A stretch of DNA of 63,701 nt from Chloroflexi bacterium 13_1_40CM_65_17 (GCA_001917815.1 MNES01000012.1:1-63701); one strand, 5' to 3'; shown: positions 1-8,813, numbered from the stretch's first letter. Notes: generated by a model not told the origin, from the letters alone. Numbers and translations are program-made.

Positions 1-499
1 ACTCATCCGACAGCCAGGTGCCGCGCCACAACCTCACCTTGCCCACAGCGCCTTCGTCCACCATCCGCTTCATGAGCGACATCGCGGGCACACGGCGGTA
101 GTTGAAGCCCACGGCGTTCAGCACAGCGGCTTTGCGCACGGCCTGCGCCATGTTCGACGCTTCGAGATATGTGATGGCGAGGGGCTTCTCACAGATGACG
201 GCTTTACCGGCAGCCGCCGCCGCGGTCGCGATCTCGGCATGGGTCCCGGGTGGCGTGCAGATGTCCACGATGTCCACTTCGGGCCGCCGGACCAGCTCCT
301 GCCAGTCGGTGACCCAGCTCTCGAAGCCGAAGGCCGCCGCCGCCTGGGACACTCTCGCCTCATCGCGGCCGCTGATGACCCTCAGCCGCGGCCGAACGGA
401 AAGCGTTCGCATCACGGGCGCCGCCGCGTACGCGTACGAGTGAGCGCGGCCCATCATGCCGTAGCCGACGACGCCGATCCCGACCTCGGACGAAGCCAT
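1..499 (-). CDS. Gfo/Idh/MocA family oxidoreductase, 3' end outside window
   Basis: NAD(P)-dependent sugar or inositol dehydrogenase of the Gfo/Idh/MocA family. Only the first 166 residues are present; the frame runs off the left edge with no stop. A Rossmann GxGxxG motif (GYGMMG) lies at residues 12-17 and the family CEKP motif at 103-106, where the lysine and proline contact cofactor and substrate. The ATG at 499 overlaps the TGA of the upstream gene as ATGA, so it is translationally coupled and is the distal known member of the leftward inositol block. Substrate cannot be told; it may act on inositol, a keto-inositol or a hexose. Confidence 0.9.
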   Translation of the reverse strand, partial: MASSEVGIGVVGYGMMGRAHSYAYAAAPVMRTLSVRPRLRVISGRDEARVSQAAAAFGFESWVTDWQELVRRPEVDIVDICTPPGTHAEIATAAAAAGKAVICEKPLAITYLEASNMAQAVRKAAVLNAVGFNYRRVPAMSLMKRMVDEGAVGKVRLWRGTWLSDE

Positions 500-1431
500 C
501 ACGCCGGCACTCCGCCCGAGGCCAGGTGGCTCGCGGCGCGTTCGGCCGCAGCCAGGGCCGCGGTGGCATCGTCGCCGCCGGCGCCCTCACGTTCTCCGCC
601 GCGCGCATAAGCCGCGAAGCTTTCCGCCTGAACCTTCAGCGCCTCGAAGAAAGTGTCGTCCGCGGTCGGGGGCCAAAGGAAGCGGCACTCATCGGCGTTG
701 CGCGTGCCGAAAACCTCAACCTTGCACACGTCGCCGAGAGGAAAGCGCCGGCCAAGTGAGACCAGGGCGCTGCTGCCGCCCGACAGGACGCACAGCGCCT
801 GCGCGCTCTCGGGGTCGCCTGGCCACGGCTCGGCGGCCACGCCCGAAGCCAGCGCGCTGATATCTCCGAACTCCTGCCCGGTGAGCCAGCGCGTCTGGTC
901 GAACTCGTGGACCCCCATGTCGACGAAGATCCCGCCGCTGTGGGTGCGGAAATATTCTCCAGGTGGAGCTCCATCCCATTGATAGCACGCGACCAGATAG
1001 ATCTCGCCCAGCTCACCCGCGGCGATGCGTTCCCGCAATCGTTTCAGCGCCGGCACGAAGCGGCGCCAGAAGCCGACCTGGAGCGGCACCGAGGCGTGCG
1101 CGGTGAGGCGCGCTGCCAGGAAAGCCTGTTCCGCCGTGATCCCCACAGGTTTCTCGCAAAGGATCGGAAGCTTGGCCACTACCAGGCGCTTGACGGTGTC
1201 CAGGTGCATCGTGCTCGGCACGCAGACCAGCACGCCGTCGAGGCCGCCCGCGCTGAGCATCGATTCCAGGTCGGCATGCAGCGGCAGGCCGGTCGATTCG
1301 AGCGCGGTCCTCGCCGCAACCGCGGGCTCGGCGATCGCGACCACTTGCACCTGGTCCGAGGCTTTGATGGCCCGCAGGTGGTTGCGACCCATCCGGCCCC
1401 CGCCCGCAAGCCCAAGTCTGAATAGCGCCAC
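499..1431 (-). CDS. Gfo/Idh/MocA oxidoreductase, inositol 2-dehydrogenase-like
   Basis: A 310-residue NAD(P)-dependent dehydrogenase, probably for myo-inositol or a related cyclitol. The Rossmann motif GGGRMG is at residues 10-15, CEKP at 92-95, and the family motif GGIFxDMGVHEFD, with Asp and His near the active site, is in the second domain. I chose GTG at 1431, one base after the upstream stop, because the frame further upstream has no family similarity and starts immediately before the Rossmann strand. It lies between a TIM-barrel gene and another dehydrogenase in one leftward transcript. The exact substrate is inferred from the neighbourhood only. Confidence 0.85.
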   Translation of the reverse strand: MALFRLGLAGGGRMGRNHLRAIKASDQVQVVAIAEPAVAARTALESTGLPLHADLESMLSAGGLDGVLVCVPSTMHLDTVKRLVVAKLPILCEKPVGITAEQAFLAARLTAHASVPLQVGFWRRFVPALKRLRERIAAGELGEIYLVACYQWDGAPPGEYFRTHSGGIFVDMGVHEFDQTRWLTGQEFGDISALASGVAAEPWPGDPESAQALCVLSGGSSALVSLGRRFPLGDVCKVEVFGTRNADECRFLWPPTADDTFFEALKVQAESFAAYARGGEREGAGGDDATAALAAAERAASHLASGGVPA

Positions 1432-1432
1432 C

Positions 1433-2362
1433 TCAGAACCCGCGCGCCTTGAGGTAGTCGCGGTTCGCGCGCTGGTCGCGGGCGGGCTGTCCCGACGAGC
1501 CGGCCGGGTCCGGCAGCACGTCCTGCTCGACCACGACCCAGCCGGAGTAACCCGCCCGAAGCGCATCGAGCACGGCATCCACGTCCAGGTCGCCTTCGCC
1601 CAGTCGGCAGAAGGCCCCCCGGCGCCATATTTCTGACACTGGCGCCGCCTCGCGCACGATGCCGTCGACGACCTGCTGACGCGCGTCCTTCAAGTGCACA
1701 TGATTGATTCGCGGACCCCACTCGCGCAGCGCGCGCAGTGGGTCGCCCTGCCCGAGAAGGAGGTGGCCTGTGTCGAGGCAGAGCCCGATCGTCGTCAGCT
1801 CGAGTGCCTTCGCGATCTCCCACTCCGCTTCCAGATACGTTCCCGTCTCATGGTGCAGCGTTGGTTCATAGCCCCGATCTCTGCACAATGCCGCCGCCAT
1901 CTCGACCCCTTCCGCGAATCGCTTCCAGCCGTCGGAGTCGAAACCCAGGCTGTGGTCGCGCGCCGACTGGCAGGGGCGCGCTCGCCGCAGCTCGCTGCCG
2001 GCATCGGCCAGCGTCGGCTTGGGCTTGAAGCTGCCGCCCGGAGGTGGCGCAGAGTCGAACACGTCGAGGAGGTTGCCCAGCCCCGGCACGGACGCCTTCA
2101 TCGCCTGCGGGTCGCTGAAAGGCAGCTCGAAAAAGCCGCCGGACAACAACAGCCGGCGCGACTCGAGCGCGGAGGCGAGGCTGTCGCCGTCGCCGAGGTA
2201 GCCCACTGGCCCGAGGTCGATTCCCGCATAGCCCGCGGCGGCCACCTCGTCCAGCACGAGCGCCGCGTCAGGCACGCGGGGATCGGTGCCCACAGTGAGC
2301 TCGAAGGCGCCAAAGCTAACCGGGGCGTTTGCGATCAAGATTCGGTCTCGCGGAACGGCCAT
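1433..2362 (-). CDS. Sugar phosphate isomerase/epimerase, IolE-like TIM barrel
   Basis: A 309-residue xylose-isomerase-like TIM barrel related to IolE (2-keto-myo-inositol dehydratase). Visible family landmarks are the N-terminal NAPVSFGAFE strand, a metal-ligand Glu in the LHHETGTY segment, LCLDTGHLLLG with Asp and His ligands, and HVHLKD. The ATG at 2362 follows the upstream stop by four bases; an earlier in-frame TTG at 2377 would overlap that gene and I consider it less likely. It sits between two dehydrogenases, as iolE-type genes often do. A dehydratase or epimerase role on a keto-inositol is an inference. Confidence 0.82.
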   Translation of the reverse strand: MAVPRDRILIANAPVSFGAFELTVGTDPRVPDAALVLDEVAAAGYAGIDLGPVGYLGDGDSLASALESRRLLLSGGFFELPFSDPQAMKASVPGLGNLLDVFDSAPPPGGSFKPKPTLADAGSELRRARPCQSARDHSLGFDSDGWKRFAEGVEMAAALCRDRGYEPTLHHETGTYLEAEWEIAKALELTTIGLCLDTGHLLLGQGDPLRALREWGPRINHVHLKDARQQVVDGIVREAAPVSEIWRRGAFCRLGEGDLDVDAVLDALRAGYSGWVVVEQDVLPDPAGSSGQPARDQRANRDYLKARGF

Positions 2363-2366
2363 CCGC

Positions 2367-3485
2367 TCAGCGCGCAACGGTTATCGCGGGCTCGGACGGC
2401 TTGTCACGCGGCGTCCGGCTCCGATGCACCTGCACGACGGCCTCGCAGAGCGCGATGTCGTGGATGCTGTCGGCCGCCGAGGTCGTCGGCGTCCGGCCGG
2501 TGGTCGCGCATTCGTAAAAGTGAACGAGCTCCTGTTTGAAGCTTTCCTCGAACGAAGTGATCTCCTCGGTGCGCCACGAGCTGGCCGCGCCCGGCGAGCC
2601 ACCCTCAGAAACTAGAATCGACGGCGCGTTTCTCAAGAAAGGCGAAGGGAAGGAAAGCGTCAGCCGGCGATCCGGCGAGTACAGGTCGAACTCCATCGCA
2701 TACCGGGCAATCCCCGGAAGGTCGACCCAGGAGAGGACGCATTGGGTCGGACCGAACGTGAAGATCGCCGTGACACCTGTTTCGCGGATATCGGCGAACT
2801 CGAGCCGATCAGGCTCGCCCATCACGCCACGCATCGCGTTGAGCTCGTGCACGAGGCTGTCGAGCAGCACCAGGTGATACGCCCATCGCGACAGCGGGTC
2901 GGCGTCACCGATCGCGGCTGTGATCCGCGCGCTGTTGTCCTGGGCCAAACCTTCCGCGACATCGGGCGCAACCGCGCCGCCGCGGTGAAGGTTGTAGTGC
3001 TTCACGTATGGCTCCAGCGGCGATTCGAGGGTGGTGATCCGCAGGAGTCGAAGGTCGTTCAGCGTCCGTGACTCCTCCAGCAGCCTCACGTACGCCGGGT
3101 CGTAGCGCTTGTTGTACGCGACCATCATGGTGACCCCGGCTTTGGTCGCCGCATCGACCATGGCCCTGCCCTCCAACACCGAAAAGCACATCGGCTTCTC
3201 GACGAGCACATGCAGACCGGCCTCTGCTGCGGCGATCGCGGCCGGCGCGTGGCTGCCGCTGGTCAGAACCAGGACCGCGTCCAGCGGCTCGGCGATGAGG
3301 TCCTGCCAGGCGGCGAACTGCCTGGCCACGCCATAGTCGAGGCCCACTGCGGTACGCGCCGCCTCCGACACGTCGCAGATGGCGACGATCTCGAAGCGGT
3401 CGGCGAGCTCCCTGAGGTAGTGGAGGTGCATGACCTGGGCGATCAGCCCGCACCCGATGATGCCCACCCTAAGTCGCCTGCTCAT
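2367..3485 (-). CDS. Gfo/Idh/MocA oxidoreductase, first gene of the operator-controlled unit
   Basis: A 372-residue NAD(P)-dependent oxidoreductase. GIIGCGLIA at residues 8-16 is the dinucleotide fold and VEKP at 95-98 is the family signature. It is longer than its paralogues here because of an insertion around residues 160-230. The ATG at 3485 is the first start after a strong leftward promoter that carries a palindromic operator, so this is the promoter-proximal gene of the unit at 1-3485. Regulation by the LacI proteins encoded at 3558-4598 and 7767-8789 is likely. The substrate is not determined. Confidence 0.88.
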   Translation of the reverse strand: MSRRLRVGIIGCGLIAQVMHLHYLRELADRFEIVAICDVSEAARTAVGLDYGVARQFAAWQDLIAEPLDAVLVLTSGSHAPAAIAAAEAGLHVLVEKPMCFSVLEGRAMVDAATKAGVTMMVAYNKRYDPAYVRLLEESRTLNDLRLLRITTLESPLEPYVKHYNLHRGGAVAPDVAEGLAQDNSARITAAIGDADPLSRWAYHLVLLDSLVHELNAMRGVMGEPDRLEFADIRETGVTAIFTFGPTQCVLSWVDLPGIARYAMEFDLYSPDRRLTLSFPSPFLRNAPSILVSEGGSPGAASSWRTEEITSFEESFKQELVHFYECATTGRTPTTSAADSIHDIALCEAVVQVHRSRTPRDKPSEPAITVAR

Positions 3486-3516
3486 GAACCCCCACCATAG
3501 GCGCTGCGCCCGAGGA

Positions 3517-3530
3517 CTGGAACGTTCCAG
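3517..3530. promoter_or_regulatory. LacI-family operator, perfect 14-bp palindrome
   Basis: CTGGAACGTTCCAG is a perfect inverted repeat with the central CG typical of LacI/GalR operators. It starts four bases downstream of the -10 box of the leftward promoter, so a bound repressor would block initiation. The core GGAACGTTCC recurs exactly at 8815-8824 and 8830-8839 and almost exactly at 5567-5576. Confidence 0.85.
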
Positions 3531-3533
3531 GAC

Positions 3534-3561
3534 GGTATACGAAAGTCGGGCGGGGTGTCAA
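3534..3561 (-). promoter_or_regulatory. Leftward promoter TTGACA-16-TATACC
   Basis: On the minus strand a consensus -35 TTGACA (3561-3556) is separated by 16 bases from TATACC (3539-3534). The -35 overlaps the last codons of the upstream lacI-type gene, so the dehydrogenase block can be transcribed independently of that gene. Confidence 0.75.
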
Positions 3562-4598
3562 TCAGCGGTGGTTTGACGCCTGGGCGCGGCCGTCGAGCCC
3601 CGCTTCACGAGCTCGACGTCGAGCGTTCGGCGCTGCGGCGGCCCTTCCAGGTCGCCGAGCACCCTGGCGTCGATGATCTCGACCGCGATGTCGGCGAGCT
3701 CGGGCTGCGGCTGCCTCACCGTCGTCAGGTTCACGCGGGCGAGGCCTGCCATCACCACGTCGTCGAAGCCGACCACCGAAAGATCGTCGGGGACGCGCAC
3801 GCCCAGCCGGTCGGCACACTCTAGGAGCTCGATCGCCCCGTAGTCGTTGGAAGAGAACGCGCCCGTGACGCGGCCGCGCAGGATGTCGGCGACCTGTTCG
3901 TCACGCTTCTGCCGGAGCAGCTCGCCAGGCTGCCGATGCCAATGGAAGACCGTAGGCTGCAGGCCGGCCTGCTCCATGACGCGGCGATAACCGTGCTGCC
4001 GATCGTGGTCGGCAGCATCCTCCACGATCGGATCCGCGAAATAGGCGATCCGGCGGTGGCCAAGATCGACCAGGTGCCGGGTGGCGAGCTCCGCGCCGGC
4101 CATGTCGTCGGCGGACACGACATCGCCCCAATCAGCAGCACAGCTGACGAATACCGCCGGCACCCGACCTGAGACGATCGATCGGGCGCGCTCCCGATCC
4201 GCCGGTTGCGACAGGAACAGGACGCCGGCGGCGCGGTACTCCATGAGGCTCTCGAGGCCAGACACCTCAGCTTCCTCGTCACCCTGCGTGTTGCAGAACA
4301 TCGCCCGATAGCCACGTGCGGACGCGGCGCGCTCGATGTGCTTTGCCATCTCGGCGTAGAAGGGGTTGCCCAGGTCGCCCACCACCACGCCCAGCGTCGT
4401 GGTGCGCTGCTGCACCAGCTGGCGGGCGAGGACGTTCGGCCGGTAGCCCAGCAGGTCGATCGCCTCCTGCACGCGGGCGCGGGTGTCAGCGGACACGCCG
4501 ACCACCCCACGGATGACGTTGGACACGGTCGACTTGGAGACGCCTGCAGCCGCGGCCACGTCAAGGATGGTCGCGTGTCTGCCGAGGGACGCGGTCAC
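3558..4598 (-). CDS. LacI-family transcriptional regulator
   Basis: A 346-residue repressor of the LacI/GalR family. The N-terminal HTH (residues 9-31, ATILDVAAAAGVSKSTVSNV) and the hinge helix with RPNVLARQL are typical; residues 65-335 form the periplasmic-binding-protein-like sensor domain. GTG at 4598 overlaps the TGA of the upstream epimerase-like gene (GTGA), so both are coupled. The probable target is the palindrome at 3517-3530 immediately downstream, plus the near copy at 5565-5578 in front of the first gene. The inducer is probably an inositol or a catabolic intermediate, inferred from neighbours. Confidence 0.93.
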   Translation of the reverse strand: MTASLGRHATILDVAAAAGVSKSTVSNVIRGVVGVSADTRARVQEAIDLLGYRPNVLARQLVQQRTTTLGVVVGDLGNPFYAEMAKHIERAASARGYRAMFCNTQGDEEAEVSGLESLMEYRAAGVLFLSQPADRERARSIVSGRVPAVFVSCAADWGDVVSADDMAGAELATRHLVDLGHRRIAYFADPIVEDAADHDRQHGYRRVMEQAGLQPTVFHWHRQPGELLRQKRDEQVADILRGRVTGAFSSNDYGAIELLECADRLGVRVPDDLSVVGFDDVVMAGLARVNLTTVRQPQPELADIAVEIIDARVLGDLEGPPQRRTLDVELVKRGSTAAPRRQTTAD

Positions 4599-5563
4599 GC
4601 GGCGGCGATCCCCCGCGCCAGCACTCCCGCGGCTTCCTTGATACCGGCCTCAGCCGGCACGAACGGATCCTCGTGCTCGATGGCGATGGTTTGCACCTGG
4701 CTCCGGGAGCAGAGCTCGGCCACAAAGCGTTTCCACCAATCCTCATCGCGTCCGCGACCGACGACGGCGAAGTTCCACGGCATCGCCGCAGGAGGCTGCG
4801 GCCAGCGGTGGTCGAGCAGGCCGTTGAGAGCGAGGTTCTCGGCGAGGAACACGACATCCTTGCCATGGCTGTGCCCGGACCGCTTGCCCAGGCGCTCGAC
4901 GACGGCGATCGCATCCATGCCCATCCAGAAAAAGTGACTGGGATCGATGTTGGCCGCGATCGCAGGGCCGAGGGCCGCGAGCCGCTCGAAAGTCTCGACG
5001 TTGTACACGACCGTGCCCGGGTGCAGCTCGATGCAGATCAGCAGGTCCGGGTGTTCGCGCCGGGCAAATTCGGCGAGCGCTGTCCAGTAGGGAACGACGT
5101 CCTCGGCCCACTGCGTCTCGTGGACCCCTTCGAGGTATGGGATCCAGCCACCGGCGGCGAAATGGGGCGTCCGATCGCCGCGCGCCGCGGCCGGGCAACC
5201 GGCCATGGCCACGATCCGGTTGACGCCGACCGCCGCCGCCAGGCGGATCGAGTCGCGCAGGTCCGCGTCGTGCTTCCTTGCCACATCGGAGTCCGGATGA
5301 AGAGGGTTCCCCCAGGCATTCAGCGCGGCGACCCGTAGGGAGCGCGCCGCGATTTCCGCCAGCCAGGCCTTGCGCGCGCCGGCGTCATGCAGCAGGACTG
5401 GAACGTCGCAATGGGTCGGGGGTGCATATCCGCCTGACCCGATCTCGAGGTCTGTGACGCCAGGCGCCTCGTGCACCAGCCAGTCCATGACCTCGAGCAG
5501 CGGACGGCGCGCCATCGCCTCGGTGACAATGCCAATCCTGGGCGGCGCGTTCACAACGGCCAT
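4595..5563 (-). CDS. Sugar phosphate isomerase/epimerase-like TIM barrel
   Basis: A 322-residue xylose-isomerase-like TIM-barrel protein. Metal-binding positions are suggested by CIELHPGTVVYN, ANIDPSHFFWMGMD, GHSHGKD and AIEHEDP. The ATG at 5563 is chosen because the longer frame upstream has no family similarity and because a near-perfect operator abuts this ATG. It is the first gene of a two-gene unit with the LacI regulator. A role in cyclitol or sugar isomerisation is likely, but this subfamily also includes enzymes of unknown substrate. Confidence 0.82.
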   Translation of the reverse strand: MAVVNAPPRIGIVTEAMARRPLLEVMDWLVHEAPGVTDLEIGSGGYAPPTHCDVPVLLHDAGARKAWLAEIAARSLRVAALNAWGNPLHPDSDVARKHDADLRDSIRLAAAVGVNRIVAMAGCPAAARGDRTPHFAAGGWIPYLEGVHETQWAEDVVPYWTALAEFARREHPDLLICIELHPGTVVYNVETFERLAALGPAIAANIDPSHFFWMGMDAIAVVERLGKRSGHSHGKDVVFLAENLALNGLLDHRWPQPPAAMPWNFAVVGRGRDEDWWKRFVAELCSRSQVQTIAIEHEDPFVPAEAGIKEAAGVLARGIAAA

Positions 5564-5564
5564 T

Positions 5565-5578
5565 TTGGAGCGTTCCAG
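5565..5578. promoter_or_regulatory. LacI operator-like site touching a start codon
   Basis: TTGGAGCGTTCCAG matches the perfect operator at 3517-3530 in 12 of 14 positions. It ends one base from the ATG of the leftward epimerase-like gene, so it overlaps where a ribosome-binding site would be. It may allow autoregulation of the epimerase-lacI unit. Confidence 0.55.
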
Positions 5579-5592
5579 CCGCCGCGATGCAA

Positions 5593-6579
5593 CTACGAAG
5601 TGGGCAAGCCCTTTCGCATCGCGGCTTTCAACGCATCGCCGCACTCGGCCACCGCATCGCGCGCGGCGTCCACCCGGCCGAGGTAGCCGATGAAGCCGTG
5701 GATCATCCCTGGGTAACGAGTCACCGTCGCATCAGCGCCATCCGCTGTCAGTTGGGCGCCATAGGCTTCACCCTCGTCGACCAGCGGGTCGAACTCGGCG
5801 GTCACGATGAGGGCGGGTGGTAGCCCGGCGAGGGATTTCGCCCGAGGTGGGCACGCGTATGGATCAGCCGCGTCGCGGGGCGTCCTCAGATAGAGGTCCC
5901 AGAACAGGCGCATGTCGTCGCGCGTGAGACCGTAGCCGGTGGCGCAGGTTGTCATCGATGGACGGGACAACGTTGGATCGAGCGCCGGGTAGATGAGCAC
6001 CTGCAGCGCTATGAGCGGACCGCCGCGATCGCGCGACATCTGCGCGACAGCAGCCGCAAGGTTTCCGCCGGCGCTGTCTCCGCAGACCGCTATCGGGCCG
6101 CGCCTGGATCCGTTGGCTGTGGCATTCGCGTCGAGCCACTGAAGCGCTGCATACGCATCCTCGAGACCAGCGGGAAACTTGTGCTCGGGCGCGAGCCTGT
6201 ACTCGACCGAGCCGATGAGCATTCCCGAGGCTCGGCACAATGCGCGGCACAGCGGATCCGCGAACTCGATAGCGCCAAGGGCCCAGCCACCGCCGTGGAT
6301 GAACAGCACCTGCGCATGGGGTGGAGGCGCATCGGGTATGTAGAGGCGGAGCGTCACCTTGCCGGCGGGGCCGTCGATCTCGACGTCGCGTGTCGCGCCC
6401 ACAGGCTGCGGGTTGCCGGAGAAACGCGGCTCGGTGTGTTCCAGCCGGCGCCTGTCCTCGATCGAGAGAGGATCGGAGCTCCGAGGTCCAAAGGCCTCGA
6501 TCTCTTCGAGGACCGATCGCGCTTGTGGGTGCAGCGAGGTTCTCACGTGATCTCGATCTGGCCTATGGTATGCGACCAT
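5593..6579 (-). CDS. Alpha/beta hydrolase, hormone-sensitive-lipase-type esterase
   Basis: A 328-residue carboxylesterase of the HSL (family IV) group. HGGGWALG at residues 95-102 is the oxyanion-hole motif and GDSAGGN at 167-173 contains the nucleophilic serine; EFDPL and MIHGF near the C-terminus supply the Asp and His of the triad. I take ATG 6579; a much longer frame upstream is antisense to the MFS gene and low in similarity. No signal peptide is visible, so it is cytoplasmic. It stands between the inositol blocks and may act on an acylated sugar or be unrelated. Confidence 0.9.
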   Translation of the reverse strand: MVAYHRPDRDHVRTSLHPQARSVLEEIEAFGPRSSDPLSIEDRRRLEHTEPRFSGNPQPVGATRDVEIDGPAGKVTLRLYIPDAPPPHAQVLFIHGGGWALGAIEFADPLCRALCRASGMLIGSVEYRLAPEHKFPAGLEDAYAALQWLDANATANGSRRGPIAVCGDSAGGNLAAAVAQMSRDRGGPLIALQVLIYPALDPTLSRPSMTTCATGYGLTRDDMRLFWDLYLRTPRDAADPYACPPRAKSLAGLPPALIVTAEFDPLVDEGEAYGAQLTADGADATVTRYPGMIHGFIGYLGRVDAARDAVAECGDALKAAMRKGLPTS

Positions 6580-6589
6580 CGTTTCGACT

Positions 6590-7783
6590 CTGATCCGGAG
6601 CCGCAGCGGCGCGCTCATCGCCGCATCGTCCGTCTCGACGCTTGCGACGGGACTGCTTCTGATCGCCGTCCCGCTCGAGCTGCGCCAGCTGCGCGCGAGC
6701 CCGGCCCAGATCGGCGTCACGCTCGCGATGTTCGGCCTGGGGATGTTCCTCTTCGAATGGGCGTGGGGGGTGCTCGCAGACAGGGTCGGGTACCGCATCC
6801 CGCTCATTGCCTCGCAACTTCTGTACGCGGTCGGGATCTTGCTTCTGGCGCGAGCGGATTCCGTGTTCGTGATCGCGATCGCCTACCTGCTGGCGTCCGG
6901 GATGATGGTGGCGGTCGGGCCGATCGGGCGGTCATTCCTCGGCACGACCCTTCCGCCGCGGTACCAGGGCACCGGGCTCGCCCTCATCTCTTCGCAGTGG
7001 GTCATCGGAGAGGCAATCGGCGCGGGGGCCGGAGGGCAGCTGATCGACCACCTTCCGATTCGCACCGTCTTGTACGGGACGGCCGTACTACCGGTGCTGG
7101 CGGCGGCTCTTGTCGTGTTGGTTTTCCGTGGCTACACGGAGTCGGGCGGCCGGCGCTCGGCGCCCGAAGACGTGACGGCTTCGCAGTCCAACGGGGTCAG
7201 CCTGGTGCGAGTGATGATCGTCACGGCGTCGATCGTGCTGCTGTTCGAGATCGGCGCGGGCGGTGAGCTCGCGCTGCTTCCGCTGTTGGTTACCTCGCAC
7301 CTCAACCTCTCCGCGTCAACTGCCGGCACCGCCATGTTCGTCGTCGGAATGCTCGGCGGGCTGCTGCTCGTCCCCGGGGGAATGGCTTCGGACCGTTGGG
7401 GCCGGCGCGCAACGATGGTCGCCGGCGGAGTCATCTGCGCTGCCGGATTTGCCGTGTACGCCGTCGCCGGAGCGTTCGGCGCGGTGTTGGCCGGCGCCGC
7501 CCTCCGAGCCGCCGGGGCCTCGCTTATCTGGCCTGCCGCCACGGCATGGATCTCGGAATCGTCGCCTCGCCGCAGGCACGCCCTGGTGATGGGCCTCTTC
7601 GGCGAGTTCGAGAACGTCGGCGTGACGATCGGACCGATCCTCGGCGGCATCGCCTGGTCCCTGGCCGGAATTCAGGCCGCGTTCATCACGTACGCGGTCG
7701 CGTCACTGGTGGCTGCGTTGATCGCGGCCGTCGCTGTCGGCAAGCGCTTGCCGAGTGAGGATCGAGTCAGCGCGAGCGTTTGA
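6590..7783 (+). CDS. MFS transporter with non-standard start
   Basis: A major facilitator of about 390-400 residues with some 12 membrane segments; the family motif GVLADRVGYR follows TM2 and a second copy (GGMASDRWGRR) occurs in the middle. The first ATG in frame is at 6728, but that would delete TM1: the open frame extends back to 6551 and encodes a clear hydrophobic helix (ALIAASSVSTLATGLLLIAVPL) at 6611-6676. No ATG, GTG or TTG exists in that extension, so translation probably starts at CTG 6590 or ATC 6578. It may export or import a sugar or drug; substrate unknown. Its 3' end overlaps the convergent regulator by 17 bases. Confidence 0.85.
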   Translation: MIRSRSGALIAASSVSTLATGLLLIAVPLELRQLRASPAQIGVTLAMFGLGMFLFEWAWGVLADRVGYRIPLIASQLLYAVGILLLARADSVFVIAIAYLLASGMMVAVGPIGRSFLGTTLPPRYQGTGLALISSQWVIGEAIGAGAGGQLIDHLPIRTVLYGTAVLPVLAAALVVLVFRGYTESGGRRSAPEDVTASQSNGVSLVRVMIVTASIVLLFEIGAGGELALLPLLVTSHLNLSASTAGTAMFVVGMLGGLLLVPGGMASDRWGRRATMVAGGVICAAGFAVYAVAGAFGAVLAGAALRAAGASLIWPAATAWISESSPRRRHALVMGLFGEFENVGVTIGPILGGIAWSLAGIQAAFITYAVASLVAALIAAVAVGKRLPSEDRVSASV

Positions 7784-8789
7784 CGCTTCGGCTCGGCTTT
7801 GCGGTCGTCGCTCGAAGTACGAGGCGTGGGGCCAGGACGTGGCGCTGCGCCCTCGCACCTGGACGCTCGATCCGCCGCAACACCGCGGTCATCGCCATCT
7901 CGCCGATCTGCCTTCGTGGCTGGTGGACCGTTGTCAGCGAGATGTGCCGAAGCGCGGCCAGGGCCGTGTTGTCGTAGCCCATCAGTGAGATGTCGCCCGG
8001 CACATCGAGGTCGGCCTCCTCGATTGCGTTCAGTGCGCCAACAGCCGACTGGTCGTTGCTGGCGAAAATGGCCGTGGGGCGCTTGCCGCGACGAAGTAAA
8101 CGGCGTGCGCCTTCGTACCCGCCCTCCTCGGTGAAATCGCCAGGTTCAATCCGCGCGAACCGCGCAAGCTTCGCGCTCCGCATGGCGGATTCGTATCCCG
8201 CGCGCCGCTGTGCGGCGCCTGCTCCATGCCCGCCGTCGATGAGCGCGATGTCGCGATGCCCGAGCCCGACGAGGTGTTCCACGGCGAGGGTAGCGCCGCG
8301 AGAGTCGTCATCGACGACGACGTCGACATCGCGAAGGCGCAAGTCACTGCCGACCAGTGCGATCGGAACCGAGCGGGCGAACCCGGCGATCACATCAGCC
8401 TCCAGCCTGGCGCCTGCCAGGACGACCCCGTCGGCCCGCAGCTCCAGGAGCTGTTCGACGGCGATCCGCTCAGCCGCGGGGTCGCGGTTGCCGGTGGTGA
8501 TGAGCGCTCGATAGCCTCTCGCCGCCGCGGCGGCGTACAGCCCGTCAAGTACCTCCGCGAAGAAGATGTTGTGAAGATCGGAGACCATGACGCCGACGTT
8601 GTAGGTACGCCGCTGCACGAGGCTGCGGGCGACTGCATTCGCGCGATAGCCCAGCTGCTCGGCTGCCGCGGACACAGCCGCGCGACTGGACGAGCTGACC
8701 GACCGCTCGCCGCGCATCACTCGCGAGACCACCGACTTCGAGACCCCGGCGCGCCGAGCGACGTCGATGATCGTTGGTGATCTTGACAT
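7767..8789 (-). CDS. LacI-family transcriptional regulator of the inositol operon
   Basis: A 340-residue LacI/GalR repressor. The HTH is at residues 6-28 (TIIDVARRAGVSKSVVSRV), followed by the hinge with RANAVARSLVQRR and a sugar-binding-protein-like domain. ATG 8789 is 13 bases after a perfect leftward TATAAT at 8808-8803, so the mRNA is probably nearly leaderless. Two tandem palindromes lie between this gene and the divergent iol-like operon, which suggests it represses both itself and that operon. It differs clearly from the other LacI regulator at 3558-4598, yet the operators share the same core. Confidence 0.93.
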   Translation of the reverse strand: MSRSPTIIDVARRAGVSKSVVSRVMRGERSVSSSSRAAVSAAAEQLGYRANAVARSLVQRRTYNVGVMVSDLHNIFFAEVLDGLYAAAAARGYRALITTGNRDPAAERIAVEQLLELRADGVVLAGARLEADVIAGFARSVPIALVGSDLRLRDVDVVVDDDSRGATLAVEHLVGLGHRDIALIDGGHGAGAAQRRAGYESAMRSAKLARFARIEPGDFTEEGGYEGARRLLRRGKRPTAIFASNDQSAVGALNAIEEADLDVPGDISLMGYDNTALAALRHISLTTVHQPRRQIGEMAMTAVLRRIERPGARAQRHVLAPRLVLRATTAKPSRSVKRSR

Positions 8790-8810
8790 CGAAGTTGAGG
8801 CGATTATACT
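8783..8810 (+). promoter_or_regulatory. Rightward iol operon promoter TTGACA-16-TATACT
   Basis: A consensus -35 (8783-8788) and -10 (8805-8810) with a 16-base spacer. The -35 lies on top of the start codon of the divergent lacI gene. The same spacing and almost the same boxes occur at the leftward promoter at 3534-3561. The opposite strand of 8803-8808 reads TATAAT and serves the lacI gene. Confidence 0.8.
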
Positions 8811-8813
8811 GAC

